From NCBI RefSeq assembly GCF_004337365.2, contig NZ_CP044016.1, forward strand, positions 1,426,001 through 1,490,000: 64,000 nucleotides of DNA, written 5' to 3'. Both the position numbers and the translations under genes were made by a program. Below the pieces are notes generated by a model, which searched no databases, was not told the origin of the DNA, and saw nothing but the letters and a program-made list of their open reading frames with translations. This document shows positions 37,873-47,526 of this stretch, one piece after another. Numbering within the stretch: the first letter of the stretch is position 1; the number at the start of each line of letters is the position of its first letter. Origin of the DNA: Rhizosphaericola mali. Lineage in GTDB: Bacteria > Bacteroidota > Bacteroidia > Chitinophagales > Chitinophagaceae.

Positions 37873-40800
37873 TTAAAAACTAGCATTGATTCCAAAAGTG
37901 AAAGTCCGACCTTGTCCTACAGAATTTCTTTCTACGCCAATAGACGTATTCGAATTTCCATTGGAAGAAATCTCTGGATCTAAACCTGTATACTTTGTAA
38001 TTAAGAAAAGATTCGAGGCCTGAACGTATAATCTTAAACTAGAAATCCAGTCAGCTTTTAAGGTATTCTTACTAAACCTATATCCTAACAATATATTTTG
38101 CAATCTTATGAAATCACCCTTTTCAACATTAGAAGAAACAGGAAAGGACGTTCCATTGGAAATAACGTCATTATACACTAATCTTGGAATATCTGTTTGT
38201 TGACCTGCATGCGTCCATCTATCTAGTATTCCTGTATAATTATTATAGGCTGTTTGATCTCGCAAAGTGGCTTTCGTACCATTCATAATATAGTTGCCTC
38301 CAGCATAAGTAATATTTACATTCAAATCAAGATTTTTCCATGAAAATGAATTATTCCATCCACCATAATATTTGGGTAATGCATTTGCTAATAAATAATA
38401 ATCTGAAGTACCAATAGCAGGAGCGGTAGACCCATCCAAATAAGTCCAATGACTTTGCCCATTTTCAACTGCAGCACTATATTGAACCTTCTCTCCTTCT
38501 GCATTAATGAATATTCTTTGACCATTTGCGGGGTTTACACCATCCGTTTTAGCACCATATAAACTACTAATAGAGTAACCAACCCTAGTTACATTGTTTG
38601 AATTTGCAGAGGTATGCGTGTATCCAATAATATCGGCATCATCAGCCAGTGCAGTTACTTTATTTATTATATGCGAATAATTCAGTGAAGAATTCCAACT
38701 AAAAGTTTTGGTTTGAATAATTTGACCACTAATCGTTAATTCAATTCCTCGATTATACATAGAACCAATATTTTGCAAAATAGTATTATCAGGTATACCT
38801 TTCGATGCTGACTGTGGTACACTTAAAATGAGCCCATCCACATTATTGTTAAAATATGTAAATTCTAATTGATACTTATTATTCAAAAAAGAAACGTCAG
38901 CTCCGACATTGGTTTGTTTACTTGTTTCCCAACTTAAATTATTATTTCCTACTTGACTAAGTGACCATGTTGAACTCGAACCATATAAGGATGCAGAATA
39001 TAAATTCATAGCAGCATAATTACTACTAAGATTTCCATTTCCTACTTTACCATAACTACCTCTTAATTTCAAATTGGATACAACTTTGCTTATACTAGAA
39101 TTTGTAAAGAATTTCTCTTTGGAGATAGCCCAACCAGCAGAAACACCTCCGAAATTTCCATATTTATGACCATCGGCTAGAGCAGAATTACCATCTCTAC
39201 GAACATTTGCTGTAAAAAAGTATTTGTGATCAAAATCATAATTTAAACGTCCAAAACCAGATACAAAAGCCTGTGTACTTAATGCATTACCAGTAGCGAC
39301 AACGTTTGTCCATCCACCTTGGTAATATTGAAAATAATCATCAGATGCTACACTAGCAGACGCACCCCATATGGAGTTTTTAATTTGTTGATTATCAGTA
39401 CCAACTAAAATATTTACATCATGGTGGCCCCAACTATTATTAAAATTAATCGTATTTGTCCAATCCCAGTTATTAATAGTTGTAGAGATATTGGCAGCAG
39501 AGCCTCCACTTGAGTACGCAGAAGATCCAATCTCAGGTCCTTGATAAGATTGATTTTCAACTTTTAATCGATCAATAGAATATAATGTAGCGAATTCAAA
39601 ATGTTTCAAAAATTTTACATTAGCTCCAACATTGGCAATTATATGATCATTTTCGCTGGTAAATCTGCTATAATCAAATAATGCTAATGGATTATATAGT
39701 GTTGATGTAGCCGTATTATTTCCCATTCCGATAGTTCCTGTAGAACTTAAATTAAAACTACCATCTTCATTGTAAGCGGAAACATTCGAAGGTAAAGCCA
39801 TTGCTAATCTGGCAGCACCCACCAACAATTGTGCAGTATTGGGTAAAGAACCTGAATTATAGGATTTATTAAATGAATTGTTATAATTGGCTCCAGCTTT
39901 TAGCTTAATAAAACTAGTCAGATTATGTTCTAAATTGAAGCGTATGGATTTACGTTTAAAATTATTTCCAACTAAAAATCCATTTTGATTTGAATAATCT
40001 GCAGATAAATAATAATTCGTTTTTTCAGAAGCACCAGAAACATTAATGCTATTGTTCTCAGATACACCCGTCTGATATACATAATCATACCAATTCGTAT
40101 TCACAAGCGATCCATCTGAATTATATGAAGGAAAAAATAATGCAGAGTCTACAGAATTATTATTTGCGTTGCCAGTAAGAATTTTTGAGTTATTTACTGC
40201 TTCATTTTTAATATCCATATATTGTTGTGCATCCAATAATTTGGGTAATCTTACTGCTTTAGTAATACCAATCCAACTATTATAGTTGGTTGATATTCGT
40301 CCTTTCTTTCCCCTTTTGGTAGTCACTATTAAAACACCAGCTGCAGCCCTAGAACCATAAATAGCCGTTGAAGCAGCATCTTTAAGTACATCCACCGAAG
40401 CAATATCATCGGGATTAATATCTCCTAGTGGATTATTTACAACATTTGTACTTGTAGAAACATTCCCAGTATTTATGGGTATACCATCTACAACAATTAA
40501 AGGATAAGAACTAAGAGAAACGGAATTAATCCCTCTTATCCTTATAACTGGAGGTGCGTTTAAAACACCATTAGGCAAAGCAACACTGACGCCAGCGGCT
40601 TTACCAGAAAGAGTTTGATCGAAACTTTGAACGGGCATATTCTCCAAGGCAGAACCATCAATATGGGCAATCGAACCTGTTACGTCTTTTCTATTCTGTT
40701 TGCCATATCCCACAATTACCACTTCTGTTAAATCATGTGAGTTAGAATCTAACCATAATGTTGTATTTGCTTGCTCAATCAAATAGTTCTTAATCGGATA

Positions 40801-41049
40801 CCCTTTTACAGAAACTTTTACCTTGAGTGGAAATTCATTTAATGATTTAAATATAACATTTCCAAAATCATTTAATTTCGTAATGCCTCCATCCCACTCT
40901 ACAGTTCCTTTATTTAAAGGCTCTTTCGATGCACTATCACGTATTGTTAGCTGGATTTGAATGGAATCTTTTACTTGCGCTTCGGTAAAATTGGGGACGA
41001 CAAATCCCAACAGGGCGAGCGATATCGCCATGTGAAGTTTTCTCTTCAT
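37873..41049 (-). CDS. SusC/RagA-family TonB-dependent transporter (pair 3, peptidase operon)
   Basis: This 1058-aa protein has a signal peptide, a short N-terminal carboxypeptidase-like domain, a clear TonB box (LTEVVIVGYGKQNRKDVTGS), a plug with FDQTLSGKAAGVSV, IRIRGINSVSLSSYPLIVVDG and SVDVLKDAASTAIYGSRAAAG, and a barrel closing FTFGINASF. It is the fourth gene of the operon, 52 bases after the M28 peptidase gene. By context its substrate is more likely peptide than glycan. Confidence 0.97.
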   Translation of the reverse strand: MKRKLHMAISLALLGFVVPNFTEAQVKDSIQIQLTIRDSASKEPLNKGTVEWDGGITKLNDFGNVIFKSLNEFPLKVKVSVKGYPIKNYLIEQANTTLWLDSNSHDLTEVVIVGYGKQNRKDVTGSIAHIDGSALENMPVQSFDQTLSGKAAGVSVALPNGVLNAPPVIRIRGINSVSLSSYPLIVVDGIPINTGNVSTSTNVVNNPLGDINPDDIASVDVLKDAASTAIYGSRAAAGVLIVTTKRGKKGRISTNYNSWIGITKAVRLPKLLDAQQYMDIKNEAVNNSKILTGNANNNSVDSALFFPSYNSDGSLVNTNWYDYVYQTGVSENNSINVSGASEKTNYYLSADYSNQNGFLVGNNFKRKSIRFNLEHNLTSFIKLKAGANYNNSFNKSYNSGSLPNTAQLLVGAARLAMALPSNVSAYNEDGSFNLSSTGTIGMGNNTATSTLYNPLALFDYSRFTSENDHIIANVGANVKFLKHFEFATLYSIDRLKVENQSYQGPEIGSSAYSSGGSAANISTTINNWDWTNTINFNNSWGHHDVNILVGTDNQQIKNSIWGASASVASDDYFQYYQGGWTNVVATGNALSTQAFVSGFGRLNYDFDHKYFFTANVRRDGNSALADGHKYGNFGGVSAGWAISKEKFFTNSSISKVVSNLKLRGSYGKVGNGNLSSNYAAMNLYSASLYGSSSTWSLSQVGNNNLSWETSKQTNVGADVSFLNNKYQLEFTYFNNNVDGLILSVPQSASKGIPDNTILQNIGSMYNRGIELTISGQIIQTKTFSWNSSLNYSHIINKVTALADDADIIGYTHTSANSNNVTRVGYSISSLYGAKTDGVNPANGQRIFINAEGEKVQYSAAVENGQSHWTYLDGSTAPAIGTSDYYLLANALPKYYGGWNNSFSWKNLDLNVNITYAGGNYIMNGTKATLRDQTAYNNYTGILDRWTHAGQQTDIPRLVYNDVISNGTSFPVSSNVEKGDFIRLQNILLGYRFSKNTLKADWISSLRLYVQASNLFLITKYTGLDPEISSNGNSNTSIGVERNSVGQGRTFTFGINASF

Positions 41050-41101
41050 TTGGTTGTTTTAAAATTTTAAAATATTTGTTTTATACTAGTAGAAGGGAAT
41101 G

Positions 41102-43282
41102 CTATTTATTAGTGAGATTCGATATATATTGATTAAAATCTTGAATTCGAGATTCTAGTACGATTAATTGCTCATTGGCTTGATCCCATTTTTTCTGTTC
41201 AATTGCTTCTCGGACTCCAGGTATTGTTTTAACTCCATATCCTGTATAGAAACCAGGAGCATATATTACATGTTTATACCAAGACCTATTTGGTAGACCA
41301 CCAGGGTTTAACAATACTTGTTCCGCTTGATAAAGTTTCTCATTTAAAATAGCTAAATCTTGTTTGGACAAATTAGTGGTATTTTTCAAATATTGATTCA
41401 GTTGATCTGCATGTAAAGACAATGCGCCGATTAAGGAATCCAATTTATGGAAATTAATTTTGGGTAACGTATCTTGTCTAGTTATAGGATAAATCGATTC
41501 ATCCGTGCCTGCATAGGCATAAGCACTATCTTTCAACAATTCATTTTGTCTCAAAATGGTATTTTGAGTACGATTAATATACGATTTTAAGTCTTTCACA
41601 TATGATTCAATAGCATGCCCTAATTCTTTAAAATTAAATGGAAGCAATCTATCTTCTGATAATTGAAGAACCGCATGACCTCCAACTTTAGATAACGCTT
41701 CAGCATATAAAAAGCCTGGATCTTTAAATCTTATAAAGTCAGCATATGTATCAAAATCTGTATGATACTCACCTCCAGGATCTTCTCCTTGGAAACTAAG
41801 ATTCAAGGACGGAATACCTAAATGTTGTAAAAACGCAGAATAATCTGATCCTGTTCCTAAGGCTCCTATTTCCGTTGAAAATTTTTCTGTCGTATCTGAT
41901 TTAGGCCTTTTTAATTCTGAATGCAACTTTTTTCTTTCCAATAAACTAATTGGATGAACAGGATCGCTTATATCGTCTGCGACATGATTGATAAAGCCTT
42001 GTAACGCATGTGAACCTCCAACAGATAAAAAGCCTTTACCATTGTTATCGGAATTAATATAAGCAACCGTTTTCTTTTGCAATTCATCCGCATGACGTTC
42101 TACCCATTCGGTTGAACCAAGTAAAGAAGGCTCTTCGCCATCCCAAGCCGCATAAACTATAGTTCTATTTGGTTGCCAGCCAGCTTGATGTAATTGCCCT
42201 ATAGATTTCGCCTCTTCTAACATTGCAGAGAGACCACTGACAGGATCCGAAGCCCCATTTACCCATGCATCATGATGATTACCTCTAATCACCCATTCAT
42301 TCGGAAATTCTTTTCCTTCTATTTTGGCAATCACATCATAGGCAAGTACTATTTTCCAATCAAATGAAACACTTAAATGCACTTTATCATTTTCTCCTCC
42401 AATATGATATGTTATGGGCAAAGCACCTTGCCATTCACTTGGAACCACTTTTCCTGATAAGGCTTGTAATAAATTCTGTGCATCTCTGTAATTTATTGGC
42501 AAAACGGGTATTTTCAACAAATTGGTAGCATCCTGCCTTTTTATTCTTTTGGCATCTTTTACCGCACCCTCTCCTGGTGTAAGTGGATCTCCTGGATAAA
42601 CGACCATGTCCATGACAGACCCTCGCTGCACACTCCATTCATTTTTATAAGGGCCTTTGGGATAGGTATCTCCCTTAGTAAAACCATCATCTGAAGGATC
42701 AGAATATAATATCGTACCTATAGCTCCATGCTCTTGTGCGATTTTTCCTTTAATGCCACGCCAAGCCTTTCCATATTTTGCAATGACGATTTTTCCTTTG
42801 ACATCTACGCCAAGACGATCTAAGATTTCATAATCCTCTGGTAGTCCGTAATTTACAAAAACTAAATTACCTGTAACATCGCCGTCTGCACTCCATGCGT
42901 TATAAGGTGGCAACCCTCCATTTGCTTGATTAATACTGTCATCTACAAATGTTTTTTCCAATAAATTGGCATTATATTTAACTGGAGATAATAAAGTCAA
43001 TGCTCTATGTTTTGGCGTCGGAAATAAAACATAGTAAGTTTCAATGGAGGAATTCCAGCCCCATTGTTGAAATAATGCGTTAATTTTTTCTGCAATTTCT
43101 TTAGTTCTTTTTGAACCAAGATGATGCGGAGTAGCAGAAAACTCTTTGATTAATTGGCCAATATGTTCTTTAGATAATTGGTTATCAAATTTTTTCTCAA
43201 GTTCCGCATTTTCAATCTGTGCATGTATTCCCACAGTAAATAGAGTACTTAGAAATAGTAAATTTCTTTTAAGCTTTCTCAT
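41102..43282 (-). CDS. M28-family metallopeptidase, glutamate carboxypeptidase II-like
   Basis: This 726-aa exported enzyme has the full domain order of the PSMA/NAALADase group: a PA domain inserted at ~130-290 (NLVFVNYGLPEDYEIL, KGKIVIAKYGKAWRGIKGKIA), the M28 zinc core at ~310-530, and a C-terminal helical dimerisation domain (ELGHAIESYVKDLK onward). The zinc ligands are visible: His337 (GNHHDAW), Asp346 (SDPVSG), Glu383-Glu384 (WDGEEPSLLGS), Asp412 (NSDNNG) and His507 (GEYHTDFD). It should release C-terminal amino acids, often Glu or Asp, from peptides in the periplasm. Confidence 0.95.
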   Translation of the reverse strand: MRKLKRNLLFLSTLFTVGIHAQIENAELEKKFDNQLSKEHIGQLIKEFSATPHHLGSKRTKEIAEKINALFQQWGWNSSIETYYVLFPTPKHRALTLLSPVKYNANLLEKTFVDDSINQANGGLPPYNAWSADGDVTGNLVFVNYGLPEDYEILDRLGVDVKGKIVIAKYGKAWRGIKGKIAQEHGAIGTILYSDPSDDGFTKGDTYPKGPYKNEWSVQRGSVMDMVVYPGDPLTPGEGAVKDAKRIKRQDATNLLKIPVLPINYRDAQNLLQALSGKVVPSEWQGALPITYHIGGENDKVHLSVSFDWKIVLAYDVIAKIEGKEFPNEWVIRGNHHDAWVNGASDPVSGLSAMLEEAKSIGQLHQAGWQPNRTIVYAAWDGEEPSLLGSTEWVERHADELQKKTVAYINSDNNGKGFLSVGGSHALQGFINHVADDISDPVHPISLLERKKLHSELKRPKSDTTEKFSTEIGALGTGSDYSAFLQHLGIPSLNLSFQGEDPGGEYHTDFDTYADFIRFKDPGFLYAEALSKVGGHAVLQLSEDRLLPFNFKELGHAIESYVKDLKSYINRTQNTILRQNELLKDSAYAYAGTDESIYPITRQDTLPKINFHKLDSLIGALSLHADQLNQYLKNTTNLSKQDLAILNEKLYQAEQVLLNPGGLPNRSWYKHVIYAPGFYTGYGVKTIPGVREAIEQKKWDQANEQLIVLESRIQDFNQYISNLTNK

Positions 43283-43335
43283 ATTGATTATTTTTAGCTT
43301 TAATATTTTTTATATAATTTTTTTGAGTCGTACAA

Positions 43336-45561
43336 TCATTTATATAGATACCTGTAAAAAAATTCATAGGTTCGTAACATCTGATCTATCCTTTGGGTAT
43401 TATCCCCACTACGTGTTAACTCGTGATCCGCATTGGGATGTCTAACATACTCAACATGTTTTCCTAATAATCTCAAACTTTTGTAAAGCATATCACTTTG
43501 AGTGGTTCCAACTCTAGTATCATGCTCTCCTATAAATATTAATAAGGGTGTATTGATATTTTGTACATAGTTGATAGGAGATTGATTTTTTAATAATTCT
43601 CCAATTTTGTTAGTCCAAGGATAGCCCCCGAAATATCTAGGAACAATATTCCAGACATCACCTTCACCTAAAAATGTATTAAAATCATATACACCTCTTT
43701 GACTACTAGCGGCTAAAAATCGATGATCGTGAGATAAAATCCACGCAGTCAAATATCCTGCATATGAACCGCCACTTAATAATAATTTGGAAGAATCAAC
43801 CCAATCCTCAGATATTGTCTTATTCAAATAAGACAATACATCCTTTGCAGGACCTGTGCCCCAATCTTTTTCATTCGCTCGTAGAAATTTTTCGCCATAA
43901 CCATTAGACCCACGAGGATTACCATAAACAACCCCAATACCTTTCCCCGTAAAAAATTGAAACTCATGCCACATACTTTCTTCTCCAGGTCCCCACATAG
44001 AAGCTGGACCTCCGTGCATTTCCAACAATAATGGATATTTCTTATTTGACTCAAATCCCTTTGGTTTCATTACCCAAAACTCTACTTTTTGTCCAAGTTC
44101 ATTTACTATACTATGTTTTACGGGTATACTTATAAATTTATTTTCCAACCATTTATCATTCAGATGAGATAGTTGCTGTTCTTTATTTTCTTCAAGATTC
44201 TTTATGTATAGTTCGGAAGGATTACTTATCGTAGTTTTGGCGTATATAATTTTTTTATCTAATACAGAAAAACTTAAAACGCCATCAACAGAGTCTGTAA
44301 GATTTTGAAACGTTTTAGTACCAACTCTAGATTTTGAAACTACAGAGCCACCATTTCCACTTTTGATAAAATAGATATAATTTTCATCTGAGGAAAATTG
44401 TATTTGACTCAAATTTCGATCTATTTCTATAAGATAGTCGTTACTTTTTTGATCTATAGTATTATAGATGTATATTTTTGGAATGTTGACCTTACCCAAG
44501 ACATTTCTTTGATATGCTAAATATTTACCACTTTTAGATACAGATTCTATACTATAGGAAAAATGAGTATCTTGTTTTAGTGGAAATATTTCATTCGAGT
44601 CTATGTTTATTTCATATATACTTGATTTTGTTAACCCATATAATGAAGAATCTTCCACGACAGGTGTACTATTAACTATAATTTTATTTCTATTTATAAA
44701 ATAAGGACTACTATAATTATTTAAACCTTTCGTCAATGCTATTGGAGTCGATCCAAAAGATGTATCTAAAATAAAAATATGAGAAAGATTGACGGCTGTG
44801 TTTATACCTGCTTCGGTTTGATATTGAATTTTACGAATTACTTTTGCTTTTTGACTCAATTCATTTCTATACAAATAAGACCTTATATTTTCTATCGTTC
44901 CATCTGGATTTGGAGAGTCATAATGTAGATAATTTGAAATAAATAAGCTATCTCGAGAACTTATATTTGCAACATTGCGTATTGATTGTAACGTAGTGTC
45001 GTATAAATACGCCATTATGGGAATTGCAGTTGTAAAAACTAAACGATTACCATCCCTATTCCATATTATATTATTAATATTATAGGAAAAAAAACTTACT
45101 TGTTTGGATATCTTAGTCTTTAAATCATATTTAAAAATTTGAGATAAGCCGTCTACTTTTTTCAAATAAGCAATTTCATTTCCATTCGGACTAAAAACTA
45201 CTTGTGATATTTCACTTTTTGCGGAATCTAATAAATATGGAATGGAATTCTCTTCAAGATTAAGATTCCAAAACCTCTTTTTATAGGAATAGTTCATATT
45301 TGGTAAAACCTTATCTAAAATATAGGAAGGTAATAATTCTTTTTTAGTTTCTTTTTTGTTTAAACTGTCGTCTTCAATACTTTTTACGGAATAAATAACC
45401 CATTTCCCATCAACACTTGTCGATATATTAGTGATACTTCTGATCTTCAAAAGATCATCCACTTCAATTGGATTTTTATTTAAATTTTGGCTATGGGATA
45501 AATTCGTAAATAGTAGTGCTAACACTATCATTAAATGATACTGTAATTTTAAAAATTTCAT
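43336..45561 (-). CDS. S9-family prolyl-oligopeptidase-like peptidase
   Basis: This 741-aa exported protein has an N-terminal beta-propeller rich in TolB-like strands (ISQVVFSPNGNEIAYLKKVDG, QIQFSSDENYIYFIKSG) and a C-terminal alpha/beta-hydrolase. The catalytic triad is Ser599 (GGSYAGY), Asp681 (GEHDTRVG) and His713 (NADHELT). HGGPASMWGPG forms the oxyanion region. It resembles acylaminoacyl peptidases and DPP-type enzymes that cleave short peptides. It lies 53 bases upstream of the M28 gene, which fits stepwise breakdown of imported peptides. Confidence 0.95.
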   Translation of the reverse strand: MKFLKLQYHLMIVLALLFTNLSHSQNLNKNPIEVDDLLKIRSITNISTSVDGKWVIYSVKSIEDDSLNKKETKKELLPSYILDKVLPNMNYSYKKRFWNLNLEENSIPYLLDSAKSEISQVVFSPNGNEIAYLKKVDGLSQIFKYDLKTKISKQVSFFSYNINNIIWNRDGNRLVFTTAIPIMAYLYDTTLQSIRNVANISSRDSLFISNYLHYDSPNPDGTIENIRSYLYRNELSQKAKVIRKIQYQTEAGINTAVNLSHIFILDTSFGSTPIALTKGLNNYSSPYFINRNKIIVNSTPVVEDSSLYGLTKSSIYEINIDSNEIFPLKQDTHFSYSIESVSKSGKYLAYQRNVLGKVNIPKIYIYNTIDQKSNDYLIEIDRNLSQIQFSSDENYIYFIKSGNGGSVVSKSRVGTKTFQNLTDSVDGVLSFSVLDKKIIYAKTTISNPSELYIKNLEENKEQQLSHLNDKWLENKFISIPVKHSIVNELGQKVEFWVMKPKGFESNKKYPLLLEMHGGPASMWGPGEESMWHEFQFFTGKGIGVVYGNPRGSNGYGEKFLRANEKDWGTGPAKDVLSYLNKTISEDWVDSSKLLLSGGSYAGYLTAWILSHDHRFLAASSQRGVYDFNTFLGEGDVWNIVPRYFGGYPWTNKIGELLKNQSPINYVQNINTPLLIFIGEHDTRVGTTQSDMLYKSLRLLGKHVEYVRHPNADHELTRSGDNTQRIDQMLRTYEFFYRYLYK

Positions 45562-45669
45562 CTATTTTAGTTTAGTTTCCTGAAGATTATTTTAAATATA
45601 ATCTCAACAGAATAATTCTTAGGAAATGCTCTAAAAATTTATTCTATTTCATTTTTTCTCGAAAACTTG

Positions 45670-46656
45670 TTATTGCAACAATTCCGCTAATTTGTTATTC
45701 AAATCTTCGCCCCTAAGATTTTTCCCAACGATAATACCATTTTCGTCTAATAAAAAATTAGAGGGAATGGCTCTCACTCCATAGTCATGGGCAATTTCAC
45801 TACCCCAATACTTCAACTCAGATACCTGTAACCAATCTAAATGATCATTTTTAATTGCAGCAATCCAATTATCCTTACTTTTATCTAAAGAAACACCAAA
45901 TACACTAAATCCTTTTGCCTTATATTTTTGATAAGCAGCAACCACATTGGGATTTTCTCTTCGACAGGGACCACACCAAGATGCCCAAAAATCAACAAGT
46001 GTATATTTAGTTAAATTATTCGCTAAATTGATAGATTTCCCATCAGGAGAGAGTGAGGTGAAGTCTGGTGCTTTTTTACCTATGCTAACTTTATCCAATA
46101 TACCTACATAATTATGCAATAATTGTACATATTGCGAATTCTTTAAAGACCCATCCAACAATTCAATATTTGTATTTATTTCTTCAGGGGTAAGTCGATA
46201 AGCATAGTTTCTATACAAAATGTACGCAGTTACAAGGGACGATGGATTAGATTTAATATAATCACTGATAGGCTCTTTAGAATGCTCTTTATATTCTTGA
46301 AATTGAGTTTGCAATTGAGAACCTATTACGGCTGATTTTGAGTAAAATTTGGTAGAGTCTAAATCGACAATTGTTTTACTATTATCCAAAAAAATATATA
46401 ACGGAGTTTTTGTCGTATCAACACTTAAACCATACAACTCAGGAAGTTTTAATTTAGTTTTAAATTGAAATTTAGAATCTTCAATCGAAGAGGAATCAAT
46501 TGTCTTAAATATTTTGTCTTTAAACTGTTGTAAATAGACTTTTTCAGACTTAATTTGAGGAGTGGTTCCAGATAATTGTAAAGATTTCTTTTCCTGCGCA
46601 TTTGTAGATAAAATCGTCGCTAGACCAATAAGGCCGAGAATTGTTTTAGTTATCAT
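45670..46656 (-). CDS. TlpA-like thioredoxin with N-terminal DUF4369-type domain
   Basis: This 328-aa exported thiol-disulfide protein carries a DUF4369-like beta domain at ~25-125 and a TlpA/AhpC-TSA thioredoxin domain at ~190-328. The active site is WASWCGPCRREN (Cys228, Cys231), with a cis-proline at Pro298 (IPSNFLL). It is the first gene of the peptidase/SusCD operon; such proteins often open SusCD loci in this phylum and may keep periplasmic enzymes reduced. A 108-base gap follows. The third dyad lies ~140 bases upstream of its start. Confidence 0.94.
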   Translation of the reverse strand: MITKTILGLIGLATILSTNAQEKKSLQLSGTTPQIKSEKVYLQQFKDKIFKTIDSSSIEDSKFQFKTKLKLPELYGLSVDTTKTPLYIFLDNSKTIVDLDSTKFYSKSAVIGSQLQTQFQEYKEHSKEPISDYIKSNPSSLVTAYILYRNYAYRLTPEEINTNIELLDGSLKNSQYVQLLHNYVGILDKVSIGKKAPDFTSLSPDGKSINLANNLTKYTLVDFWASWCGPCRRENPNVVAAYQKYKAKGFSVFGVSLDKSKDNWIAAIKNDHLDWLQVSELKYWGSEIAHDYGVRAIPSNFLLDENGIIVGKNLRGEDLNNKLAELLQ

Positions 46657-46794
46657 TTTTTGTTTTAGATTAATTTGATTAAAGATTTAAATATTTATTA
46701 ATCGGAATAAATAATCAAACCATATCATACTTTAATATATATTAAAGTATTTCCTATTGTTAAATAATTAGTCAATAACTAGTGTTATTTATTT

Positions 46795-46813
46795 GTCTAC
46801 AAATATAGTAGAC
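46795..46813. promoter_or_regulatory. 19-bp dyad, copy 3 (GTCTAC-N7-GTAGAC)
   Basis: GTCTAC-AAATATA-GTAGAC is a perfect 6-bp inverted repeat with a 7-bp spacer. It lies ~140 bases upstream of the TlpA-like gene. The minus strand across its centre reads TATATTTG, which fits the Bacteroidota -7 element, so a protein bound here could block that promoter. Confidence 0.55.
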
Positions 46814-47096
46814 AAATAAATAAAAAAAAAGAAAATATAAATTTTACCTAAATTTTTCTAACACTGGAGATTATTGATTCCTTATTTAAAAAATTAATTT
46901 CATAAAAATATAGGATGCAATTTAGATCTATTACATTCATTGCAATAGAAACACCTTATTTGTGTTAAAAAACCAAATAGAAATTTTTATCTAAATACTT
47001 GAAGATAACATCTTTTAACATCCCAACTTGTGACGTCCTTGTGATATAACCTACACGAATTTAGCACTTTTGCTCTGACAAAATTGTAGTAATCAT

Positions 47097-47226
47097 GTGG
47101 AAAAACCGACGACAATGACCCCTTCCCGCCAATTTTATAAATTCAATGCAACATATTGTTTGTCAACACATTTCGGGGATCAAATCAATTTTGGCTTTAG
47201 AGCGCTAAACTGATCGGTTTTTCCAC
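47097..47226. repeat. 130-bp inverted-repeat (MITE-like) element, copy 2
   Basis: Its ends are a perfect 13-bp inverted repeat, GTGGAAAAACCGA and TCGGTTTTTCCAC. It is the same length as copy 1 (2261-2390) and matches its reverse complement without gaps, best in the block CCAAAATTGATTTGATCCCC. It stands alone in intergenic DNA with no transposase nearby and no clear target duplication. Confidence 0.7.
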
Positions 47227-47526
47227 TTTAGTATTCATTAATTTTAATTTTTGTATTTGACGAATTTCACTCATTTGAAAATCAAAAGGCTAAAAATAGT
47301 TTTATTCCTTTTCATTCTTCGTAAATGCCATTTTCAGTTTTTTAGACTAACATTACTGTAGTGAAATTTTTAAAAAGTACAATCGTTTGCAAGATGCTTT
47401 AGTAATGTATTCACGCTATTACCAAAACAGATTTAGTTTAAATTGAAGAAATGGCTAAGATAATCAAAGATTTGGCTACATATAACTTACAATTTAAATT
47501 GAAATTTGTTAAATAATAAAAAAAAA

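Larger units (their letters stand above)
46657..47526. other. 870-bp intergenic region with dyad and solo 130-bp element
   Basis: No gene is found. The left part must hold the promoter of the peptidase operon and contains dyad copy 3. The centre holds the second copy of the 130-bp inverted-repeat element (47097-47226). The right 300 bases, upstream of the NmrA-like gene, are AT-rich without a recognised motif. Confidence 0.65.

Noticed and set aside
42435-42638. Open frames antisense or out of frame within SusC, SusD and peptidase genes
   Set aside because: Long shadows are expected in these large genes; none has a start context, domain or neighbour that supports it.
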